A stretch of DNA of 56,512 nucleotides from a virus, in IMG/VR virus record IMGVR_UViG_3300042868_007173, positions 1 to 56,512 of that record. One strand, 5' to 3'. A program made the position numbers and the translations under genes. Below, piece after piece: positions 34,940-41,854 of the stretch. Below the pieces are notes generated by a model. The model was not told the DNA's origin. It ran no database searches and saw only the letters and a program-made list of their open reading frames with translations. Every line of letters starts with the position of its first letter. Positions within the stretch are counted from its first letter, which is position 1.

Positions 34940-35710
34940 TTATGCTTTTACAGTCATTCTTTGAGTGTCTAAATTTTGTTCGTAAGCTTGCATTAAGTAC
35001 AATGGCTTAAATTGAGCATTAGCAATTCTTCTTTGGTTATAAAATTCTTGCTTTCTATCTCTTTTATCACCTAAATTACCTTTTCTTGTACTTGGCATAC
35101 TTGCTATATCTCTCCAAGCTAACCATGAAAGCAATGCCTCCCTAAATTGAATAGGTATAGAAAAAGTTTCTTCCGGATTACCACTAGATAAATATTCTAT
35201 CATCAAATAAGAATAATAAAAATATTGATTTAAAAGAACCACACCATTTGAATCATCAATATTAAATTGACCTACAAATGGAGAGCCACTTGGTAATCCA
35301 TAAATATTTTGGAAACCATATCCATCCCAATAATTAAACCACAATGGCAAATCTGATTGATACCATGTAGCCAAAGTATTATCTTGAGTCAATGCCAATC
35401 TATCTGGCTGTTGATCTGCATAATATGTCATTTTGTTATTAAACTTCAATGGGATAATTTCTCCTACTGAATTTAATACACCTATCTTAGTATAACTAAT
35501 ATAATCATTAGGCAACTGAGCCGTATAATTTGTTGTATCAATAGCAACTTTAACTGTTCTTATTTTGTAAAAAAAGTCAAGCCCTAATTTCTCCATACCT
35601 CTTACAGCTATATTGTATAATTTAGCGTATTTATGTACGGATTGTTCACTTTCATCAATATAATCATTGATTACAGAATCTAGTGTTATATAATTTCTAA
35701 CTTGTGACAT
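34940..35710 (-). CDS. Tail tubular / head-tail adaptor protein (gp11-like)
   Basis: A 256-residue protein starting MSQVRNYITLDSVINDYIDE. An N-terminal helical bundle precedes beta segments (VAIDTTNYTAQLPNDYISYT, KIGVLNSVGEIIPLKFN) and a C-terminal helical part (IQFREALLSWLAWRDIASMP). This is the arrangement of T7 gp11 / P22 gp4-type adaptors and of their crAss-like equivalents. It lies between the tail hub and the GroES-like gene, at the centre of the connector cluster. Confidence 0.65.
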   Translation of the reverse strand: MSQVRNYITLDSVINDYIDESEQSVHKYAKLYNIAVRGMEKLGLDFFYKIRTVKVAIDTTNYTAQLPNDYISYTKIGVLNSVGEIIPLKFNNKMTYYADQQPDRLALTQDNTLATWYQSDLPLWFNYWDGYGFQNIYGLPSGSPFVGQFNIDDSNGVVLLNQYFYYSYLMIEYLSSGNPEETFSIPIQFREALLSWLAWRDIASMPSTRKGNLGDKRDRKQEFYNQRRIANAQFKPLYLMQAYEQNLDTQRMTVKA

Positions 35711-35712
35711 AT

Positions 35713-35985
35713 TTAATTATTTGATGCGTAAGCTAATATATCGTTTTGACGAATTAAGAAAACAAGTTCATTATCTAATATAATTGGTTCTCCTGCTCCT
35801 TTTACATGGAAAACAATATCATCCTTTTTAGCCTCCATTTTAACTTTAGCCGTTCCGTTACCTACAGAAATTACCTTTGCCTTACAATTTCTTTCTCTAT
35901 ACCCTTCTGGCAATAATAGTCCGCCTTCGGTAACTTCTTCTGGTGCAAATGGTTTTACTAAAACAAAATCTCTAATTGGTTTCAT
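35713..35985 (-). CDS. GroES (Cpn10) co-chaperonin homologue
   Basis: A 90-residue protein, close to the usual 95-97 of bacterial GroES. The N-terminal strand MKPIRDFVLVKPFAPE corresponds to the RPLHDRVIVKR region. EVTEGGLLLPEG is a mobile loop with a hydrophobic LLL tripeptide, the part that docks onto GroEL. Then come AKVISVGNGTAKVKM, KKDDIVFH and LDNELVFLIRQNDILAYA, which track the GroES core and end. It is expected to cap host GroEL and adapt it to a phage protein such as the capsid, as T4 gp31 does. Its position among the connector genes implies late expression. Confidence 0.9.
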   Translation of the reverse strand: MKPIRDFVLVKPFAPEEVTEGGLLLPEGYRERNCKAKVISVGNGTAKVKMEAKKDDIVFHVKGAGEPIILDNELVFLIRQNDILAYASNN

Positions 35986-35992
35986 ATATTAT

Positions 35993-36625
35993 TTAGTTGT
36001 TGTTATCTACTCCGTCATTACTTGTGTCTATTGGTCTTGATCTTTCAAAAGCTAATTGCCCCTTAATATATTCTACTATCAAAGGAATATAATCATCAGG
36101 TATATTTAATGTTGAATTCAAGTCTGTTGAAATTCCACCACTAACCATTCTTATCGTAGCCTTATACGATGTTAATTGTATTGCACTTTTAATATAAACA
36201 TTTTTACCTTCAATCCAATAAAGTATTTTATTTTGTATTGGTCTTAATTGCTCTTGATAAGCAACTTGATTCATGCTTAATGGTATTGCGGTCTGAGATG
36301 TTTTTTTATCACCAACAAATTGCAACATAGCAATACCTTCATCCTTTCCTAAAGCTACTGGTATTTGAGGTAAATCTACACTGTAAGTAACAGTATCAAC
36401 TGGCTCAGCTGCAATATCTAAATTTGTAAATGTGGTATAAAAAGAATTGTTTACATAAGCAATTCCATCCATTTGAATACCATCAGTATAATTTCTTTTA
36501 GCCGCTAATCCAATAGCATCATTAAGCCATTGATTAACTAGATTATAAGTAATGCTGCTATCATCAGATGGTTGCCCATTATAAATCTGTCTTAATATTC
36601 TTTCTATAAATGCGTTTCTAGTCAT
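35993..36625 (-). CDS. Connector-region structural protein
   Basis: A 210-residue protein. The helical N-terminus (NAFIERILRQIYNGQPSDDS, LVNQWLNDAIGLAAKRNY) resembles small head-tail connector proteins. A beta-rich middle (VDTVTYSVDLPQIPVALGKD) follows, then IPDDYIPLIVEYIKGQLAFER near the end, a motif common in these adaptor proteins. It shares one base with the upstream gene. Probably a head-tail joining ring. Confidence 0.6.
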   Translation of the reverse strand: MTRNAFIERILRQIYNGQPSDDSSITYNLVNQWLNDAIGLAAKRNYTDGIQMDGIAYVNNSFYTTFTNLDIAAEPVDTVTYSVDLPQIPVALGKDEGIAMLQFVGDKKTSQTAIPLSMNQVAYQEQLRPIQNKILYWIEGKNVYIKSAIQLTSYKATIRMVSGGISTDLNSTLNIPDDYIPLIVEYIKGQLAFERSRPIDTSNDGVDNNN

Positions 36626-37320
36626 TATTGCCCAATTTGTGTTACTTGATTAGCATATTGTTGCACTTGTCCGTCTTGTAAATTTAAGCCAATTAATTTT
36701 AATGCCCTAGATATTATTTCTAATAAATCTACGTCATCCCATACTGGCTGTACTGTCCCTGTTGTCGGAGTAACTCCTGACCCCGTTTGAGTAGGAGCAT
36801 AAAAAGGCCTACCGCTTACAGTTGTATAAGCCCAAACTATTTCAGGTGCGTTTTTTACATAAGTTAAAATGGCACTCCCAAGTGTTACAGGATAAAACTG
36901 AAATCCAGCAGGCTCTAATAAATAAATAGGATTAGTTGCAATTGGATCAATTTCGCTATTGTAATAAGAATACAAAGTATCTTGTTGAGAATATCTAACT
37001 CTCTTAAAAGCTGGTGTTATAATTGCATCTGTTTGCAAATAATCAACTGGATAAGGTGATTGACCGGTTGTGCTATTTATTGTTAATGTAGCCTCTGCAA
37101 TCAATGGGGTTAACCTTTGTCTAATATTTTGATTTTGGCTATAACTAACCCTAGCTTGAGGTCTGCCATATTGATATTGCTGAAACTCGCCCAACAAGTA
37201 GTCTTGATATGAAACTTGTGCTTGATTTATAACAAGATTAAATTCAGATGGAGTCAAATAGCCATTTTGCGCTTTATTAACTGCAAACTGACAAATACGA
37301 TACATATCATTAACATTCAT
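36625..37320 (-). CDS. Connector-region structural protein
   Basis: A 231-residue protein. The N-terminal helices (MYRICQFAVNKAQNGYLTPS, FNLVINQAQVSYQDYLLGEF) look like an adaptor bundle. The middle is beta-rich and the end is helical (DVDLLEIISRALKLIGLNLQ). This pattern is typical of one of the connector proteins between portal/capsid and tail in crAss-like genomes. It is the first gene of a unit that starts just after a terminator, with its own TATATTTG element. Confidence 0.6.
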   Translation of the reverse strand: MNVNDMYRICQFAVNKAQNGYLTPSEFNLVINQAQVSYQDYLLGEFQQYQYGRPQARVSYSQNQNIRQRLTPLIAEATLTINSTTGQSPYPVDYLQTDAIITPAFKRVRYSQQDTLYSYYNSEIDPIATNPIYLLEPAGFQFYPVTLGSAILTYVKNAPEIVWAYTTVSGRPFYAPTQTGSGVTPTTGTVQPVWDDVDLLEIISRALKLIGLNLQDGQVQQYANQVTQIGQ

Positions 37321-37337
37321 TGGAATAAGTTATACAA

Positions 37338-37345
37338 CAAATATA
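37338..37345 (-). promoter_or_regulatory. Promoter -7 element for the connector/tail unit
   Basis: The minus strand TATATTTG matches TAnnTTTG and lies 17 bases before the ATG at 37320, directly after the terminator of the preceding gene. The -33 region overlaps that terminator hairpin and lacks TTTG. Confidence 0.5.
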
Positions 37346-37347
37346 CG

Positions 37348-37379
37348 AAAAAAGCCCCGTAATTTTTAGGCTACAGGGC
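37348..37379 (-). terminator. Rho-independent terminator
   Basis: On the minus strand GCCCTGTA (37372-37379) pairs with TACGGGGC (37354-37361), with one G-T pair and a 10-base loop, followed by TTTTTT (37348-37353). It ends the transcript of the 299-residue protein gene. Confidence 0.8.
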
Positions 37380-37403
37380 TTATTTTATTTAGAGGGGAAA
37401 GAA

Positions 37404-38303
37404 CTACATTAATTTCTTTAATTGCTCTAAAAATGCTTTACTCTCATCTTGAGGGAACATTGCGAAATCAACCAAATAATTCTGTGGCTTTTTGTCTGCT
37501 GGAATTTTGCAGATAAAACCACCATTATTTGACCAATAAGCTGAACCCGCTTTTGTAGTAGTGTCAATTTTATTGTCAATTAAAGCTTTTTTAACTATAA
37601 ATGCTATTTCAACTTCTTTAGTACCAGCACTTTGCATAAATTTATTAGGCTGTGCTTCTGCATAAAGTTCATAGTCATTTCTTAAAGCCTCCATAGACTT
37701 AGGCATACCTAAATCATCTACAAACGAAATTCCTAAGAAATTGCAATGTTTGCGCATTTCCTCGTCACTAGCTAATGAAGCATATTTAATAGCTTCAACC
37801 TTAGCAACTCGTTTTGCTCTTTCAAGCTCTGCTGTTCTTTGTGGATTCCATTGGAAGAATGTAATTTTTCTAGTTCCTTTTCTATTTGGATTATCTAAAT
37901 TAGCATTGCAAAGATTCAAAAACTCAAGTGCTTCTACATCATAGTCAGCTACCCTTAATACTCTACGATCAAAGATTAAACTTCTTCTATTTTGTTCTAC
38001 AAATGATTTTTCAAGACCTTTTTGATCTTCTACCCAAATGCTTGGATAACCTCTCAAAAGTCTAATTCTTTCCATTCTGCCTTTCTTTTCATTCCATACA
38101 TCATCAATACCTTCCATATGGTATTTACCATTCTTTTTAGTATCTGATAACTTGAAAATTTTGAAAGTAGTACCGTTATTTGATGCAGGAGCTAATTCAA
38201 TAGCTTGAGCTGCTTCTTCATACTGTCTTTGTACCTTTATTTCACCTTGTACTGAATAGTTGGAATCTGATATTCCTACTGATCTTGCCTTTAACTTAGC
38301 CAT
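37404..38303 (-). CDS. Head-region hypothetical protein
   Basis: A 299-residue protein. I chose the ATG at 38303 (MAKLKARSVGISDSNYSVQG) over an upstream ATG at 38339 because the longer frame would begin in the terminator hairpin. The sequence is mixed alpha/beta and rich in Lys/Arg (RMERIRLLRGYPS, NRRSLIFDRRVLRV), without catalytic motifs. It lies immediately after the capsid gene and is isolated by terminators on both sides, suggesting separately controlled amounts. It may be a capsid-associated protein; the family is unknown to me. Confidence 0.65.
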   Translation of the reverse strand: MAKLKARSVGISDSNYSVQGEIKVQRQYEEAAQAIELAPASNNGTTFKIFKLSDTKKNGKYHMEGIDDVWNEKKGRMERIRLLRGYPSIWVEDQKGLEKSFVEQNRRSLIFDRRVLRVADYDVEALEFLNLCNANLDNPNRKGTRKITFFQWNPQRTAELERAKRVAKVEAIKYASLASDEEMRKHCNFLGISFVDDLGMPKSMEALRNDYELYAEAQPNKFMQSAGTKEVEIAFIVKKALIDNKIDTTTKAGSAYWSNNGGFICKIPADKKPQNYLVDFAMFPQDESKAFLEQLKKLM

Positions 38304-38322
38304 AAAATGGTTTTTAAGTGTT

Positions 38323-38359
38323 AAAAAAGGTAGAGGCAATCAATAAAGTTGCCCCTACC
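38323..38359 (-). terminator. Rho-independent terminator after the capsid gene
   Basis: On the minus strand GGTAGGGGCAA (38349-38359) pairs with TTGCCTCTACC (38329-38339), 11 pairs with one G-T, and a 9-base loop, followed by TTTTTT (38323-38328). It is among the strongest hairpins seen here and lies 22 bases after the capsid stop codon. Confidence 0.85.
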
Positions 38360-38381
38360 CGATAAATATTCAAATAACTAA

Positions 38382-39794
38382 TTAGTTACCTTGAACGATA
38401 ATGAACTGGTTTGCTGCACAAACACGAGTACCACGATAAGTGATCATCGCAATTTGATTAGTCATTGTACCATCTGTTGGATTAGGAGATCCACCACCAA
38501 ATTGCCATACACGAATACCATTACCAACTGTTCCACCTTGAGGAGGTTGTTGATACATAATAGTGATGTTCTTGTAAGCTTGAGCAGTTTTTGCATCCTT
38601 AGTTTCACCCATTGGATAGATTAAACCGAAATTACGGAAGTAATCAACGTTTGGAGTTAAACCAGTTGTAACCTCAGTGTTGAATTGAGAGTACTTCTTA
38701 ACAGATAATAAATATCCATCAATAAAGATTTCTTGGAAACCATAAGCAACAGAAGCTTCTTTAGACTTCTCGCCTTGTCCATAAACGAAAGCACCAGCTG
38801 GGTAAGCAGCGAAGATACCATCAGAGAAATCTTGTCTTTGGAAGATGTCAGTTAACCAAGCAGATTGCTTAGCACAACCATTAACGTCCATGATACGAGT
38901 AATCTCATGTAATTTTTGGATATCTAAAGTACCCGGAGTGTAACCAACAGTTTCACCGTCAGCAACTACTTTAGGGATGATACCTACAGAACCTTGAGAA
39001 TTAGAATCAATTGCAGAGTTATTTTGTAAATCACCACGCATTAATTTTGCTTCTACGTTGTTCTTGAAACGAACAAGAGTCTTATACATACCCTTGTAAG
39101 TGAAAGCTGTAACGCCATTAGCAGCCATATCTGGAGATACTGGGAACTCATAATATGTTTCAGCCATTTGCGCTAAGTCAGTGTTAGACCAACCATCACG
39201 AATTTCAGTTACATAGTTATCATATCTTTGATCCAATTGGATTAAAGGATTGATTTGTTGAGAAGCTTCACCAGCATCTGCATCACCACCGAATAATAAA
39301 ACCTCACCTGCTAACAATGAGTTTACACCAGCAGAAGCAAATCTTTGAGATGTTTGCTTAGGTGCAACTTGGAAAGTCCATGCATAAGCTACGCTATCGT
39401 CAATTGAGATGATAACACCCTCAATGTTAGAAGAAGCCACACGCAAAGTTTCGTTAACTCTTAATGGAGATTGAGTACCATTGTTGTAGTACGCTTCTTG
39501 TCCTAAAGTTAAAGTTAAAGTAGAACCAACGCCTGCAGCAACTGTAGATTCGTTAGTAACACCCGGCATTAATTTACCTCTGTTTTCAAACCAGAAGTAA
39601 TTTAAGTTTTTAACTTCTTCCATGCCGCTATGAGCAGCTAACCACCAAGTAAAATCTTCATTGCCATACTTTTGAGTGTATTGCTTGTAATACTGTGGAG
39701 TCAATAATTGTAGATCAACCATAAGTTGTCTATTCTGGGTTTGCAACGATATATTACCCGGCTGCAAAATATTTGAGGTAGGTATTCCTGCCAT
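38382..39794 (-). CDS. Major capsid protein
   Basis: A 470-residue protein of the size and style of crAss-like and related major capsid proteins. The N-terminus (SLQTQNRQLMVDLQLLTPQY, NEDFTWWLAAHSGMEEVKN) is helical. A long mixed region contains Gly-rich loops, then IIVQGN ends the chain. An HK97 fold is inferred from position rather than from motifs: it follows the scaffold-like gene and is set off by a strong terminator. Its codons are richer in CGT, AAC, TAC and TTC than its AGA- and T-ending-rich neighbours, as expected for a highly expressed gene. Confidence 0.8.
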   Translation of the reverse strand: MAGIPTSNILQPGNISLQTQNRQLMVDLQLLTPQYYKQYTQKYGNEDFTWWLAAHSGMEEVKNLNYFWFENRGKLMPGVTNESTVAAGVGSTLTLTLGQEAYYNNGTQSPLRVNETLRVASSNIEGVIISIDDSVAYAWTFQVAPKQTSQRFASAGVNSLLAGEVLLFGGDADAGEASQQINPLIQLDQRYDNYVTEIRDGWSNTDLAQMAETYYEFPVSPDMAANGVTAFTYKGMYKTLVRFKNNVEAKLMRGDLQNNSAIDSNSQGSVGIIPKVVADGETVGYTPGTLDIQKLHEITRIMDVNGCAKQSAWLTDIFQRQDFSDGIFAAYPAGAFVYGQGEKSKEASVAYGFQEIFIDGYLLSVKKYSQFNTEVTTGLTPNVDYFRNFGLIYPMGETKDAKTAQAYKNITIMYQQPPQGGTVGNGIRVWQFGGGSPNPTDGTMTNQIAMITYRGTRVCAANQFIIVQGN

Positions 39795-39841
39795 AATATT
39801 GAATTTTGTTTTTTAACGCCTCCTCCAAAGGCAATAACAAG

Positions 39842-41008
39842 TTACGAACTAAAGGCCCATTCTGCCATTCTCTGCCTTTCAGCTTCTATGCCATTAAGAT
39901 CCGGTTTCGCTCCTTGTGGAGTTGGTGTTTGGTTGATATTAATATTCCCGTTCTTTTTTAAATGAGCTAACAATCTTTGAGATGCAGCTTCATTTGCTAT
40001 TTTTGAAAAGATTTTTTCACGATTCTCAAGCAGATATTTATCTGCCATTATTTGTTGAACATTTGGTTTCCCTTCCTTGTTAAACCATCTATTCTCAAAA
40101 TATAAATCTGTATCAAAATCCTCCAAATCATTCTTCATTGCCAATCTTTCTTCTTCAGCTACATTAAATGAAATCGGTATTTCAACATCCTCGTCTTTTA
40201 CCGAAACATTAAATCCATTGAAGGACTGGAATTCAGAATCTAAAGTTTTTTCATAAATTGACCTAGCTTCTTGCATTATCTCAAATTCCTCTTGAGATGC
40301 AGCTTGCCTAGCACTTTCATTATAAATATCTGGCAAAGTAATTTCGCTTCTTAATTTTTCAATTTCTGGCTTTAAAACTTTTGCCTCTATCATCAATCGT
40401 CTTTCAGTGTAATCAACTTGTGATTGCCATTGACTTACTTTTGCAGCATAATCATCATCTGATTCATCATAACCTTGTTCAGGTTTTAAAGGTACGAAAA
40501 ATTGATCATAAAACAAAAGCTCAACATCTTCGTCTGATAAACTTTTATGTTTATTTTTAATATTTGTTTTCACGATCTCGGCAGCAATTTCAGAATTCAA
40601 GTCTGAATTTACTAATTTTTCTAACCTTTTTTGTTGGTTCAAAACTTCATAAACATCATCTGCTTTACCTTCTTTAATGGCATCAAATAATGTTTTACTT
40701 ACATCGTCTTTGAATTCAAAACTTGGTGTTTCTTTAAGTTTTTTAAATTCTTGTTCTGCTTGTTCAACACTTTCAAATCCAAATCTTTCTCTAACGAATT
40801 CGTTTGGATCAAAAGATGGTGGTGAAACTTGTTGTTGATTTGACTCATCATTTTGAACTGTTTGAGGCTGTTGCTCATTTGGTTCATCATTTGTTGCAGT
40901 AGGGGCTACTTCTACTTGCTGTTGCACTTGTGGTGCATTTTCATCCGAAAACGGATTGTAACCTTCTGCCAGCGTAATTGGTGCTGACATGTCTGTATTC
41001 TCTGGCAT
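39842..41008 (-). CDS. Scaffold-like protein
   Basis: A 388-residue acidic, mostly helical protein. The N-terminal 65 residues are Gln/Pro/Asn-rich and disordered-looking (NEQQPQTVQNDESNQQQ). The middle is charged helix (EQAEQEFKKLKETPSFEF, LKPEIEKLRSEITLPDIY). The C-terminus ends RQRMAEWAFSS. Location just before the capsid gene and composition fit a capsid scaffolding protein. No protease triad is visible, so a protease-scaffold fusion is unlikely. Confidence 0.65.
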   Translation of the reverse strand: MPENTDMSAPITLAEGYNPFSDENAPQVQQQVEVAPTATNDEPNEQQPQTVQNDESNQQQVSPPSFDPNEFVRERFGFESVEQAEQEFKKLKETPSFEFKDDVSKTLFDAIKEGKADDVYEVLNQQKRLEKLVNSDLNSEIAAEIVKTNIKNKHKSLSDEDVELLFYDQFFVPLKPEQGYDESDDDYAAKVSQWQSQVDYTERRLMIEAKVLKPEIEKLRSEITLPDIYNESARQAASQEEFEIMQEARSIYEKTLDSEFQSFNGFNVSVKDEDVEIPISFNVAEEERLAMKNDLEDFDTDLYFENRWFNKEGKPNVQQIMADKYLLENREKIFSKIANEAASQRLLAHLKKNGNININQTPTPQGAKPDLNGIEAERQRMAEWAFSS

Positions 41009-41044
41009 AAATGCTGATTTGGTTTATTTTTATTTAGAGCATAC

Positions 41045-41428
41045 CTATACTGCCGCTGTTGTTGTAGTAGTAGTCGGAGCCGCTGTCGTTGTTGTTGTTG
41101 GAGCAGCTGTCGTTGTTGTAGTAGTCGGACCTGCTGTTGTTGTTGTTGTTGTTGTTGTTCCAGAACCAATAGCTATTACTCCACTCTCACTTATAGTAAT
41201 AGGATATACAACAGAAGTATTTGTTAATAATTGCACACCATACCAACTTGTTCCATCCCCATAAATAGGTTGTGTTAATCTACTATCGGCAAATAATACA
41301 TTTGCTGATGATAATGTACTTGTTGTTGCATATACAATTTGAGTACCTTGACTAACGCCTATAAGATTTGCCTGATAGGCATCAGGGTATGTATTTCTAG
41401 ATAATACATATGCTATTGAATTTGCCAT
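41045..41428 (-). CDS. Small virion-type protein with poly-Thr tail
   Basis: A 127-residue protein. The first 90 residues form a likely compact alpha/beta domain (NSIAYVLSRNTYPDAYQANL, VLFADSRLTQPIYGDGTSWY). The last 37 are Thr runs separated by AGP, AAP and AAV (TTTTTTTAGPTTTTTTAAP). Its core resembles the tail-bearing protein encoded at 47528 in overall design. It lies between the portal and scaffold genes. A capsid decoration protein is possible; the family is unknown. Confidence 0.6.
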   Translation of the reverse strand: MANSIAYVLSRNTYPDAYQANLIGVSQGTQIVYATTSTLSSANVLFADSRLTQPIYGDGTSWYGVQLLTNTSVVYPITISESGVIAIGSGTTTTTTTTAGPTTTTTTAAPTTTTTAAPTTTTTTAAV

Positions 41429-41448
41429 TTTATTTCTATTTTATAATT

Positions 41449-41829
41449 TTAAGGTGCAGACGTTGTTGTAGTAGTTGTAGAGCCTTGTAATAATAAATAA
41501 TTACCAATAATACCAAATGCAACAATACCACTTGCGGCAATTGATGTAACATCAGCTTTTGATGTTAAATTAACACCAGCGACAGATACCCAGTTAATAG
41601 GCACTTCTGGAGCTGGCAATAATTGTCCTGTAATAGAACCATTATCATTTGTAGTGCTAAAATTAATTGTTCCAGATGTTCCTACAAATTGAACTACCGC
41701 TGAATCCCATCCAGATAAGTCTTGATAAAAAGAATTATTTGTGTTAAATGATTCAGTTGCATCTACAGTTGTACTGATTTTTGAACTAAATTTTTGTAGT
41801 CTTATTAAAAGCTTACTTACCGTTGCCAT
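41449..41829 (-). CDS. Small virion-type protein with short Thr tail
   Basis: A 126-residue beta-rich protein (MATVSKLLIRLQKFSSKIST, DLSGWDSAVVQFVGTSGTIN, GIVAFGIIGNYLLLQGS) ending TTTTTTSAP. It looks like a small beta-sandwich of the kind used for head decoration. It is the gene between the portal and the 127-residue Thr-tailed protein, each spaced about 20 bases apart. No family recognised. Confidence 0.6.
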   Translation of the reverse strand: MATVSKLLIRLQKFSSKISTTVDATESFNTNNSFYQDLSGWDSAVVQFVGTSGTINFSTTNDNGSITGQLLPAPEVPINWVSVAGVNLTSKADVTSIAASGIVAFGIIGNYLLLQGSTTTTTTSAP

Positions 41830-41854
41830 TTTTTTTTATTTTAATTTTTTATAA

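Noticed and set aside
38304-38339. Longer start for the 299-residue protein
   Set aside because: The extension would run through the terminator hairpin that follows the capsid gene; the ATG at 38303 has normal spacing.
39795-39841. GGAGGAGG upstream of the capsid gene as a Shine-Dalgarno site or terminator
   Set aside because: It is too far from the ATG to act as a ribosome binding site, and the small hairpin it forms lacks a T tract.
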